Origin: Anadara kagoshimensis
Taxonomy: Eukaryota; Mollusca; Bivalvia; Arcoida; Arcidae
Direction of reading: 5' to 3'
Assembly: GCA_021292105.1 (NCBI GenBank)
Contig: CM037857.1
Location: forward strand, 36,773,932 to 36,837,931
Length of the DNA stretch: 64,000 bases
The translations under genes and the position numbers were made by a program. Below are positions 26,601-38,600 of this stretch, in pieces (within the stretch, counting starts at the first letter, position 1; every line of letters begins with the position of its first letter). A model generated the notes under the pieces. The model was not told the DNA's origin and made no database searches. It worked only from the letters and a program-made list of their open reading frames with translations.

Positions 26601-29600
26601 CAAAATTACATTCATGGTACTAATGATTTAGTCAAATGAACCATTCAAAATTACATTTATAGTGGTAATGATTTAGTCAAATGAACCATTCAAAATTACA
26701 TTCTTGGTGGTAATGATTTAGTCACTTGAACCATTCACAATTTTCAATATCATATGGAACAAACATGTGAATTACCTTTATTTTAAACAGTTGCAGGAAA
26801 AATTTGTTGAAATTGCCAAGGATCTGTTACATGACCTTCTAGTGGAAGAGAGTATTGCCAAGTATTTTAAGTAAGTAAAAGGGCTGAATTTCAACAGCAG
26901 ACCACAAGATGCCCATTATTATTAGTTCACTTGTACTAAATGTTCATGATGGTATTTAACCTGAACCCCTTTTACCTTACATCATGCATCGTGCATTAGC
27001 TGTCACATTTTAATATTCTTTTTTTTTGAGTTATTCAGGATTTTTTCTTCATTGGCACCAACTTTCCATGAGAAAGTCACAACAGAAAATCCATTTTCTC
27101 ACAAAAAAATTCACTTTACCCATATCAAGAAAAATACAGATTGTGAGAATAAAGGATAATCTTGGCATATTTGTAAAACCATCCTTTCATTCTCAAACTT
27201 TTAACCAGTTATTTTTAGCTCACCATAGGCTCAGATGAGCTATTGACATCTATCTTCATCTGTCGTGCGTCATCCGTCGTATGTAAACTTTTCACATTTT
27301 AATGAACTTGTCCAAAACTACCAAGCCAAATTGGATGATATTTGACAGTAATGCTGTCTAAGTGAGGGGCTTTCAGATTTGCACAAATGAAAGGATTATG
27401 TCCCCTTGGTGCCCCCCCATAAAGGCGAAAATCATTAATTTACAAGAGTTATAGCTTAGGTATTTTATGTAAAACATACTTGCACCTACCGTATATTTCC
27501 GTAGATACGTCGCAACTTTTTCACTAAATTTTAATATTTTAAAATCCAATGCGACTTAACTAGCCGACATTAAAATATTTTGATAATCTGTCTCGAATTT
27601 TCAAGGCATTTTAGAAGATCGACAAACCGGAAGTTACAGTAATTTTCTAGTTGAAAGTAAATTTTGCTCTTTATTATATTTTTGTATAATATATTATTAT
27701 TATATGTGATATTTTTTTATTATTAAATTTGACCAATAAAGTTTTTGAAATAAACAAATAATTGATTAATTAAGGTAAGTATGAGTCTCACTGTCAAGTT
27801 GTCACGTGTAACAGAATAGCCGTCGGCAAAGAAGTAAATACCTGGTCACCTGTAATTAACTTTAAATAATCAAGTCTTCCCGGTAACACCTCGCGTGGAT
27901 CTTGTTTGTTTAATGATTGAAGCCATTCCCGTTAACTTATCCTTTGATATAATTGTCCATGTTTACCGGTACCTATGTTTATATATTGAAGAAGAAAGCG
28001 CCGCCATTACAAACACTAATTATATATTCCTATGTCAGAGGTCATACAGCAGTTTCGTATCTGTCGGTTTTAAGTAAAAAGTGTCAGAATTCGACAATCG
28101 CTGATCGGATATTAAAAAAATTTATTAAAATTTAATTTGCAATTCTAACGATATGTTTAGATTTTAAACGCAACAAAAAATGAATACAAATTATTCTTTC
28201 ACAAAAGGTTAAACGGAAGCTGTTCAACTCGCCCCCTAACCAACTCGCCCCTACCAACTCGCCCCCTAACCAACTCGCCCCCTACCCACTCGCCCCCTTG
28301 ACATTACCAACTCGCCCCCTTGACGTTACCAACTCGCCCCCTGACCATGAAATGAAAGAATCTCGACTGTGGCGTAAAACAAAAAAGCTCCACTAAACAC
28401 ACTCCAGCAATAACCACATAAGTGAACCTAGAATATTGACAGTCTCGATGGAAATAAGTGAAAGAATCTTGACTTTGTAAACACATCACCATGCTGGATT
28501 ACTGTGGCTGGGCATTTGGTATTGTTATTCCTAACTGAACACTGCCAGTCTACTTTTTCACCCCTCTTTCTCTGTAATGTAAAACATTAACAAAGATTCG
28601 TGATTTTGATTAAATATTATTTTTTAATCCTAATGCTTATATTTCGCTAAATGAAAGTTTTCCAGATCGGAAAAACGTGGAATACTGTGAGAAATAAAAG
28701 CATATTTGCTCTAAAATAACCACTGAGAAAGCGTTATGATTATTTTTGAATGACTGTGATATAGTGCATTTATGAGAGAAACGTTTAACTTACCAGTATC
28801 ACAAAGTCTGTGGGTCCAACAATCACATTTATCACACTGCAATGCATGTTGCTTCCCCTTTACACGTTTTTGACAAACAATACAATTGTCTGCCGTGTCC
28901 ATCGTAACGTTTTATGAATTTCATTTCTAATCTCAGCACATTTATACATGTATCTGAAATCGTTGTCGATAATCTTATTGGTCAAAATATTTTTCTTTGA
29001 ATATCTTTTGAACTTTCGAAAATGAAAACGAAGCCAAAGGTCGTGTGATCATAGTGCCCACATGTCCTGTAAACTGCTTGTGTATCGTTTAGTCAAAATA
29101 AACATGTTTGCATAAATTCACACTAAGCCATAACACACTGTCAACACACGGCAATTACCGGTGATAAAATGTGCCGATAATTGTTATTATAATTATTATT
29201 ATTACAATAATATTTAAAAAAAAAACATCAAATAAGTTCACTGTGACAACGTTGTTTGATGGATTGTACAAACAATAAACACGGGAAAATGCACAAATTA
29301 ATTTTTTAATGAACAGAATAAAAATTAATTATTATGATTATTATAATATATAATAATAAATTTTTATTCTGTTCATTATTTTTTAATTATTATATATATT
29401 GGGGCGAGTTGGTATAAGTTGGGGGCAAGTTGGTGTTGACTTTAAAATAAGTGGGGGCGAGTTGGTAATGGGGCGAGTTAGCATGGGGGCGAGTTGGTAT
29501 ATAGTGGGGGCGAGTTGGAAGGGGGCGAGTTGGTTAGGGGGCGAGTTGACCAGAATTCGGTTAAACAACCGGAGGTCGTCCTAGTTATTGACCAATACTC

Positions 29601-32600
29601 TCGAATGGAAAACCACATGTCATTCTGAACAATATAAAATGGCGATATTTATCCCCGGTAAGCAATAGATCGTCAACTTTAACATAACATCGACAGTCCA
29701 GTATTGTAAAATCTGAAACATGAGTCTAATAACGCTATAAGCGACCCCCTTGTTTTAACAAATTATGCAATACATATCGCAACCTTTGCGCATGATCAAA
29801 CTTTGACTTCCTTTGTCGGTGACAACAACATGTGAATTAACCGATCTCATGATCGGGAGCCAAAAAGTACATGTTATATTCAAGCAATCTTCATCGTTTG
29901 TATCCATACATGTAAAAAATAATATCTACATACTTGTTTAATTTACACAAGCTATTTAAACAATATTTATTAAGAAGAAAAATAATAAATAACACCGGTA
30001 AAAGCTTTTGTTTCTTTATTCATGGAATTGAAAATTAATGGTTCTTGCCGAGCAAATCTTTAATGTTCTCTGGCAATTTTTTGGCTGCGACGTATGTGAA
30101 CGACCTTTAAAAAATACTGGGCTTGCTGGCCTGGGGTGGGGTGCGATGTATCTACTGGGGCGACGTATATACGGAAATATACGGTAGTTTCAAATTTGCA
30201 CAAATAATAGCTGTAGGGGCCAATGGGGAAAAGGGGGAAATTGCTGAAATTAATATATTTGTCAATATATCTTTAAAACTATAAACTTTTTGTATATGCA
30301 TGTATATTGGAATATTGTAGACATTGGCCTAAGGATAATTTTGATATATGAATGAAGGTTATAAGTTCAAAGGTCATGGTCACAGATGAAAACGAATACT
30401 GAAATGGTTAATTATCTCAAAAACTATAAACTTTTTGTATAGGTATGTGTAATGGAATATTGTAGGTATTGGCCTAATGGTCATTTTGATATATAGATGA
30501 AGGTCATGGGTTCAAACTTTTTTAGCTATAAACAATATGTTGTAGTTAGACTTAGATATGTTATATGTAGCATTCTTAGGGCAAGTTATAATTATTTTGG
30601 AAAACTATTTGCATATAATTGGCACTTTCTGTTGAAAATTTAGACATTCTCTTTAAATGTCATTGACCATTGAATCTCTGCATGAGATATGTACTCAGCC
30701 TCAGGTGAGCGTTAAGGCCCATGGGCCTCGTTTTTAACCCTGAAGCTAATATGAAAGTTTTGGGGTTTTTTTATCATGCTGTTTATCTCTAGTTTAGTTT
30801 TTGTGTCATGGCATATCATATGAGTTATTAACACCTTATCTGGTAAAAATAAAATAAATGAAGGAGGGGGGGTAAATTACATGAAAAGATCATTTCTAGG
30901 TGTTTTTATTAGCTCAACTAGCAATTGTTCTCTGGCAATTTTTTGGCTGCGACGTATGTGAACGACCTTTAAAAAATACTGGGCTTGCTGGCCTGGGGTG
31001 GGGTGCGATGTATCTACTGGGGCGACGTATATACGGAAATATACGGTAGTTTCAAATTTGCACAAATAATAGCTGTAGGGGCCAATGGGGAAAAGGGGGA
31101 AATTGCTGAAATTAATATATTTGTCAATATATCTTTAAAACTATAAACTTTTTGTATATGCATGTATATTGGAATATTGTAGACATTGGCCTAAGGATAA
31201 TTTTGATATATGAATGAAGGTTATAAGTTCAAAGGTCATGGTCACAGATGAAAACGAATACTGAAATGGTTAATTATCTCAAAAACTATAAACTTTTTGT
31301 ATAGGTATGTGTAATGGAATATTGTAGGTATTGGCCTAATGGTCATTTTGATATATAGATGAAGGTCATGGGTTCAAACTTTTTTAGCTATAAACAATAT
31401 GTTGTAGTTAGACTTAGATATGTTATATGTAGCATTCTTAGGGCAAGTTATAATTATTTTGGAAAACTATTTGCATATAATTGGCACTTTCTGTTGAAAA
31501 TTTAGACATTCTCTTTAAATGTCATTGACCATTGAATCTCTGCATGAGATATGTACTCAGCCTCAGGTGAGCGTTAAGGCCCATGGGCCTCGTTTTTAAC
31601 CCTGAAGCTAATATGAAAGTTTTGGGGTTTTTTTATCATGCTGTTTATCTCTAGTTTAGTTTTTGTGTCATGGCATATCATATGAGTTATTAACACCTTA
31701 TCTGGTAAAAATAAAATAAATGAAGGAGGGGGGGTAAATTACATGAAAAGATCATTTCTAGGTGTTTTTATTAGCTCAACTAGCAATAGTCATCTGAGCT
31801 TATGGCAATATGAAGCGTGTGTCTCTGTGTAAATTTTAATCATCTCCTCTGAAACCACTGGGACAATTGAAACCAAATTTGGTGTGGAAGGTCCCTAGGT
31901 GGAGTAGACTAAATTTTGCACAGGGCAGCCCCACCTGACATCAAAGATGGCCACTGTTACTATAAATGGCAAAAATGCAAAAGTATCCATTGTGCATTTA
32001 AATATTTAGCCCATTTCTTCAAATTTGAAATGAAGAAGTAGATAGTGGGGCATGTAACATATGTAATGGGTTTTTATTTTACAAGAAATATTTCATTGAC
32101 CTAGTGTTTGCAAATAATGCAAATGAGGTATAATAATTGGTCAATTCTTTGAAAATCTTCTCCTATGAAAACACTGTGTGGCAATTGAAGCCAAAGTTGT
32201 TGTGGAAGGTCCCTAGGTGGGAAAGACTTAAGTTTGCACAAGTCAGTCCAACCTCACATCCATAAGTAGCCATTGTGCATTTAATTTTCATTTGATTTTG
32301 TTCAAATTTTATATGTAGAAAGTAGATAGCAGGGCATTTAATATATGTAAAAGCTTTTTTACTTTGACCTAATTTTGCAAATGAGGTATAATAATTAATC
32401 AATACTTTGAAAATGTTCTTCCCTGAAAACTACTAGGACAATTGGAACCAAATTTGGTTTGAAAGGTCCTTAGGTGGCATAAACTGAAGTTTGCACCCAT
32501 GACCCTGCCCAACATCCAAGATAGTCACCATTACTTTAAATAGCAAAAATGCAAGAGTAGTCATTGTGCATTTAATTGAGAATCGATTTTGTTCAAATTT

Positions 32601-35600
32601 AAAATATAGATTATACACAGCAGGGCATACAACATTTAAAACAGGTTTTTGTGAGAAATTTTTGGTCTACCCAATTTCTCAAATTATGCAAATGGAGTAT
32701 AATAATTAATCAATTCTTTGAAAATCTTCTTTTCTGAAACCACTTGGCCAATGAGAACCAAATTCAGTATGGTAAGTGTATTTCTTTCAAGTTGTCACGT
32801 GTAACTGAGTAGCCATTGGCAAAGAAGTAAATACTGTGTCACCTTTAATAAACATTAATCAAGTCTTCCCAGTAACACCTCGCATGTGTCTTGTTTCCAA
32901 ATTTATTGAGGTTCAAATTTAGGTAACTATTTAATCAAGTATGCATTATTTTTATACACTCTTAAATATTCTTATAGAAAACCTGGAAATTTTGAGATTC
33001 CAGCTTGATAAAATGTCAGCTAAATTTGATATTATAAAATCTACAGATTTCAGCTTTTCGATATTGTGTTGTTGTAGTTATAATGGGTTTTGTTTTTCAG
33101 TTTCCTTTTACAAGAACATGTTTAAAATATTTACAGTCAAACCTGCTGTAAAGGCCACCTTATATAAGGACCTCCTGCTTATAAAGGCCAGTAGAATTGT
33201 ATCCCAATGGTTCTATATTCATATTATTTGAACCTGTGTATAAAGACAACCTGCCCATTAAAGCCACTTTTACTGGTTCCCTTGGGTGGCCTTTATAGAC
33301 AGGTTTGACTACTTTTTTGTTTTCAGTGTACAAATTAGTACTGACATTATAAATAGTTGTATGATGATTTACTTCAATTCTGATCTGACAGAAGAAGTGT
33401 GGTAAGTCAGATTTTTGTTTTTTACATAACTATGTCCAAATCATATATCCGTATTTATGATAGGGGGTGGTGGCCAAGAAGTTAAAAGAAAATGTGATAA
33501 ATGAAGACAAGGATGTTGTTTTTACTTCTTTCATGTAAATCTATTGTTTGGTTTTTAATTACAAACTAGTAGTTTAGTGTCTAATTATTATTTTCACCAT
33601 CTCTCATAGTTAAATTTAATCTTTCTGTTTGTGGACAACCATTTTTGTACAGCGTGAAAACGCGTACATTGTTGTCACTTTCTTCCAAGATATCGAGCTT
33701 CTTTGCTATGAAATTATAAGATATGAGTACACCTGGAAATAGTGCGCCTGGTAAATGAGCGTGAAAGAAGTATATCTGTTTTATCGTGAGATATGTATTC
33801 TGAGACGGGTAATGCATTTGGTTACATATGCACATTTGGAATAAATTTTCGGAATACATTTCGGAATCTAGTAAATTATTGCGACGGGATGCACCTAATA
33901 ATTTCTGCAATTTGGCGAACTGATCTCATGTTTACAATAAAAAGTAGTTCGAGAAGTTTGCGTCCTACGATGTAAAATCATAACTTTTTATGAAATGAAC
34001 GGCAACGGCAGGTTGTTTAATTAATTCTTCGCGAAATCTACAGAAATTTAAATTAATTGGAAGGTTATGATAACGTATTTTGATGTTGAGGCAATTGTGT
34101 CATATTTTAAAATGTTTATCGATTAGATTTTACTTTCGTGAAAGGGAGATAATTCGTACAGTGTTGTGTACAGTCGTTTTACCAGTTCCGAACAGGGTTT
34201 CATATAAGCGCTGCTGCAGACGTCGTCCACAAGCAGAGGAAATAAAATTTATGTTGTGTAATAATACAAATGTTAACTGATTCCAAAATATCGACACCTG
34301 TCCTCAAAAACACGTGGTAGTATGTTTTCTTGAAAAAAGCATTTCCGTGATCACGATTTGTTTACATCGTTAAACTAGGTCACCAACAATCTGTCGACCT
34401 TTTAGGAAGCGGTTGAAGTTTAATATTATTTAAACAATTAATGCCCATACATTCAAGTAGAAGCAAATTTAGAAAGTTATTTTGCGATTCCTTTAATTGA
34501 ACGGGATTGAAATTTTAGATTATTCAGTAGTAAAAATTCGAAACTGGTAAAACAACTGTACTTCACCATTAACTATTGTAAGTGATAATCAGCAGTTAAT
34601 TAAAACCCAGATCAACAGCAAATGATCCAGTTACATACAACCGCTAGAATGTACCCCCTCATAGCGACGGTAGGATCTGCAAAACTTTCTCTCTATCCGA
34701 AATGACAAAACGATCGGGTACAACTTTTTTAAGTTTTAATTACCGATTGTCTTTTTCATATATTTATGAAATTATTATTTTCTACCATTTAATTCAGCAA
34801 TACATGGTTTGGTACATTGTTTCTTTTTCAAAAAAAAAAAAAAAAAACGTCGGACTATGCATTGATCGACCCCCCCCCCCCCGAATTTTCGGTTATATTC
34901 TGTCTTGCCACAACACAATTTTCCCAACTACTGTACGCTGTACAACAGCACGACAGTGCTATGTTTTAAATTAGAAATGGTGGTCAGATTCTGATGACAG
35001 AAAACTTGGTAACAAAATTAGCGACTTATAGCACAGAGATGATCGCAAAATCAAAATTTGAGTTGCCATGGCTACTATTTAAGCTGCATCTTTGAGCCCT
35101 GATATACTGGTGTACCATACAGTTGTCCTATTATTATGATTGTTAATTTCAATTTTTTTTTTAGGAAACTGTTCGAATTCTACTTCAAAGAGAGGACCAA
35201 TCTTGGAAGTCTAAGGTGAATATTAAACTAATTATTCTTGCCTTGATACTAGTTGCTGTAAAAAGGAAGTGAGTGTTCCCCATCATTCATGAAAATCACA
35301 GTGCAAGATATTCTGTAATCAATAAAAGTAATTTAGATCACCTGCCACTGAGGCCCCTTGTGACCATTATAGGTGATGTGATCCATAAAAGTAGTTTAGA
35401 TCACCCTGCCACTGAGGCCCCTTGTGACCATTATAGGTGATGTGATCCATAAAAGTAGTTTAGATCACCCTGCCACTAAGGCCCCTTGTAACCATTATAG
35501 GTGATTTGATCCATAAAAGGACTTTGGATCACTCTGCCACTGAGGTCCCTTGTGATCATTATAGGTGATGTGATCCATAAAAGTAGTTTAGATCACTCTG

Positions 35601-38600
35601 CCACTAAGGCTCCTTGTAGCCATTATAGGTGATGTGATCCATAAAAGTACTTTAGATCACTCTGCCACTAAGGCTCCTTGTAACCATTATAGGTGATGTG
35701 ATCCATAAAAGTACTTTAGATCACCCTGCCACTAAGGCTCCTTGTAGCCATTATAAGTGATGTGATCCATAAAAGTACTTTAGATCACTCTGCCACTGAG
35801 GTCCCTTGTAATCATTATAGGTGATGTGGTCCATAAAAGTACTTTAGATCACTCTGCCACTGAGGCCCCTTGTAACCATTATAGGTGATGTGATCCATAA
35901 AAGTACTTTAGATCACTCTGCCACTAAGGCTCCTTGTAGCCATTATAAGTGATGTGATCCATAAAAGTACTTTAGATCACTCTGCCACTAAGGCTCCTTG
36001 TAACCATTATAGGTGATGTGATCCATAAAAGTACTTTAGATCACTCTGCCACTAAGGCTCCTTGTAACCATTATAGGTGATGTGATCCATAAAAGTACTT
36101 TAGATCACTCTGCCACTGAGGTCCCTTGTGATCATTATAGGTGATGTGATCCATAAAAGTACTTTAGATCACCCTGCCACTAAGGCTCCTTGTGATCATT
36201 ATAGGTGATGTGATCCATAAAAGTTTAGATCACTCTGCCACTAAGGCTCCTTGTAACCATTATAGGTGATGTGATCCATAAAAGTACTTTAGATCACTCT
36301 GCCACTGAGGCCCTTGTGATCATTATAGGTGATGTGATCCATAAAAGTACTTTAGATCACTCTGCCACTAAGGCCCCTTGTGATCATTATAGGTGATGTG
36401 ATCCATAAAAGTAGGTTAGATCACCCTGCCACTAAGGCCCCTTGTGATCATTATAGGTGATGTGATCCATAAAAGTAGTTTAGATCACCCTACCACTAAG
36501 GCCCCTTGTGATCATTATAAGTGATGTGATCCATAAAAGTAGTTTAGATCACCCTGCCACTGAGGCCCCTTGTGATCATTATAGATGATGTGATCCATAA
36601 AAGTAGTTTAGATCACTCTGCCACTGAGGCCCCTTGTGATCATTATAGGTGATGTGATCCATAAAAGTACTTTAGATCACTCTGCCACTAAGGCCCCTTG
36701 TGATCATTATAGGTGATGTGATCCATAAAAGTAGTTTAGATCACCCTGCCACTAAGGCCCCTTGTGATCATTATAAGTGATGTGATCCATAAAAGTAGTT
36801 TAGATCACCCTGCCACTAAGGCTCCTTGTAACCATTATAGGTGATGTGATCCATAAAAGTAGTTTAGATCACCCTGCCACTAAGGCCCCTTGTGATCATT
36901 ATAGGTGATGTGATCCATAAAAGTACTTTAGATCACCCTGCCACTAAGGCCCTTGTGATCATTATAGGTGATGTGATCCATAAAAGTACTTTAGATCACC
37001 CTGCCACTAAGGCCCCTTGTGATCATTATAAGTGATGTGATCCATAAAAGTAGTTTAGATCACCCTGCCAAAAAGGCCCCTTGCAACCATTATGAGATAT
37101 CATTTGGTTTAATGAACCTGATTAACTGAACATTTTGTGTAGTGCAATAAATATAAAAGTGTCAGAATGTAGGAAATTGAGTTTATAAGGTCCAATACCC
37201 CTTTTAATCCTCCACCTTTTGAAGAAAGGGGGGATAATAAATTCTAGTGTCCATTCTTCTTACCATCCAAAATTCTTCTTTACTTTGATCCTCCAAAACT
37301 ATGAAGCACTAAATACCATTAAATGGTAAAATTTTCTAAAACGCATGACTGAAGCCAAAATCTGATGTGATATTTATCTTTTCTACAGTCTTAAATTTAT
37401 AATTCATTCTTTTGTGAAATTTAGTTGAAAAATGATAATGCATTTTTTGTGTTACATTTAATAAAAAATATAGAAATGCCTTCAAATTGTTTTGTCCTGA
37501 AACTTACTTGTCTGGAGTCATTCTCCTAATCTTTGTAGCACTATTTCACGAAACTTGATTCAAAGCATCAAAATTGACAGGAGATGTGTGTATCATTGAC
37601 AGGAGTTAGTTTGATCATTTGCCAAGGTTAGTACTGTACGGAAATCGTTGAGAAGTACACACAAGTGGGGATAGCAATGCTCAAGTATCTGATGACCTAC
37701 AAACATCAAGATCAAGGTTCATAATTTCCTGGGTCCAAGGTCTGGGGTCCTTTGATTTTACATTGGGACCCTTGATATTCAAACTGCATAAGTTCATTGG
37801 ACCTGCCATTTTTACAAGAATTATTTTTTAGCATTATAACATAATGGCACATGGAAATTTTAATGATGACTTTTAAAAGTTTATTTGGGACTCACTAAAT
37901 TTAAGGCAAAAAGTTATGGACTTTCCATTTCAAAAATACAAGGTATGATTAATTTGCAAAAATCTTTGCATTTAATTCTGCCTTACTGATGAAAATAAGG
38001 AGTTCTCTTTAATAAATGTTATTGACCATTGAACCTCTGCATGAGATATGTACTTAGTCTCAGGTGAGCGTTAAGGCCCATGGGCCTCTTGTTTATGTAT
38101 TCGCATACAACTTCTCTTTCAATAATGAATTATTAAATTTCCAAAGACCCTTTCCACATTTGAATTCATTTAATTTAACAGATAGAACAACAGCAGAATG
38201 ATCAGTTCTGTAACCAGATTCGACATTGCATTGTTCAAAATTTGGCATAAAATTGGAAGTTACTAAGAAAAAATCAAGACGAGCTTGTTTGACAGGAGTT
38301 TTCTTTCTCCAAGTATAACGTTTTAAATAGGGATGGAATTGTCTAAAGGGATCTATTTATGAGAGCTCTTCTATAATTTCTTTTAATTTTTGGTGGCATT
38401 TGGGTTGTTATGATATTTATAGGTGTAAGTGTCTGGTTTTTGATCTAGTACTAAATTAAAATCATCATAAACAATAAGGGTTTCATTATTAAAAGTTTCA
38501 GTTACATGAAATATTTCATTATAGAAGCAGGGATTATCTTCTTTTGGACCATAAAGTGTTAATAAAGTTACATTTTTATCGTTAAATGAGAGGTTTAAAC

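Larger units (their letters stand above)
28215..29558. mobile_element. DNA transposon with 8-bp GGTTAAAC duplication, MULE-like
   Basis: GGTTAAAC at 28207-28214 and again at 29559-29566 flank inverted ends GGAAGCTGTTCAACTCGCCC and (inverted) GAATTCTGGTCAACTCGCCC. Each end carries 5-7 subterminal copies of CAACTCGCCCCCTAAC. 1344 bp. The interior holds a minus-strand zinc-finger exon. An 8-bp duplication fits hAT/P or Mutator-like elements; the zinc-finger type suggests the last. Confidence 0.75.
27489..30184. mobile_element. TA-flanked DNA transposon (CCGTATATTTCCGTA TIRs)
   Basis: Left end CCGTATATTTCCGTAGATAC then GTCGC; right end, inverted, CCGTATATTTCCGTATATAC then GTCGCCCC. TA lies on both sides. 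2696 bp, of which 1352 is the nested GGTTAAAC element. A fragment of its left part (GTCAAGTTGTCACGTGTAAC..) recurs at 32785-32895. No transposase read. Confidence 0.75.
27217..30732 (+). mobile_element. Helentron-like type 2 element containing a nested transposon stack
   Basis: Starts AGCTCACCATAGGCTCAGAT and ends CCTCAGGTGAGCGTTAAGGC then CCATGGGCCTCGTT. The host's ACTTGCACCTA..GTTTCAAATTTGCAC is split by the TA-flanked element 27489-30184 (compare uninterrupted GGGCACCTAGTTTGAGATTT at about 17420). Its 3' half is then duplicated in tandem (30065-31788). Confidence 0.72.

Noticed and set aside
33581..33910. 109-codon minus-strand ORF
   Set aside because: Inside the other family G copy; frame not kept in the second copy.
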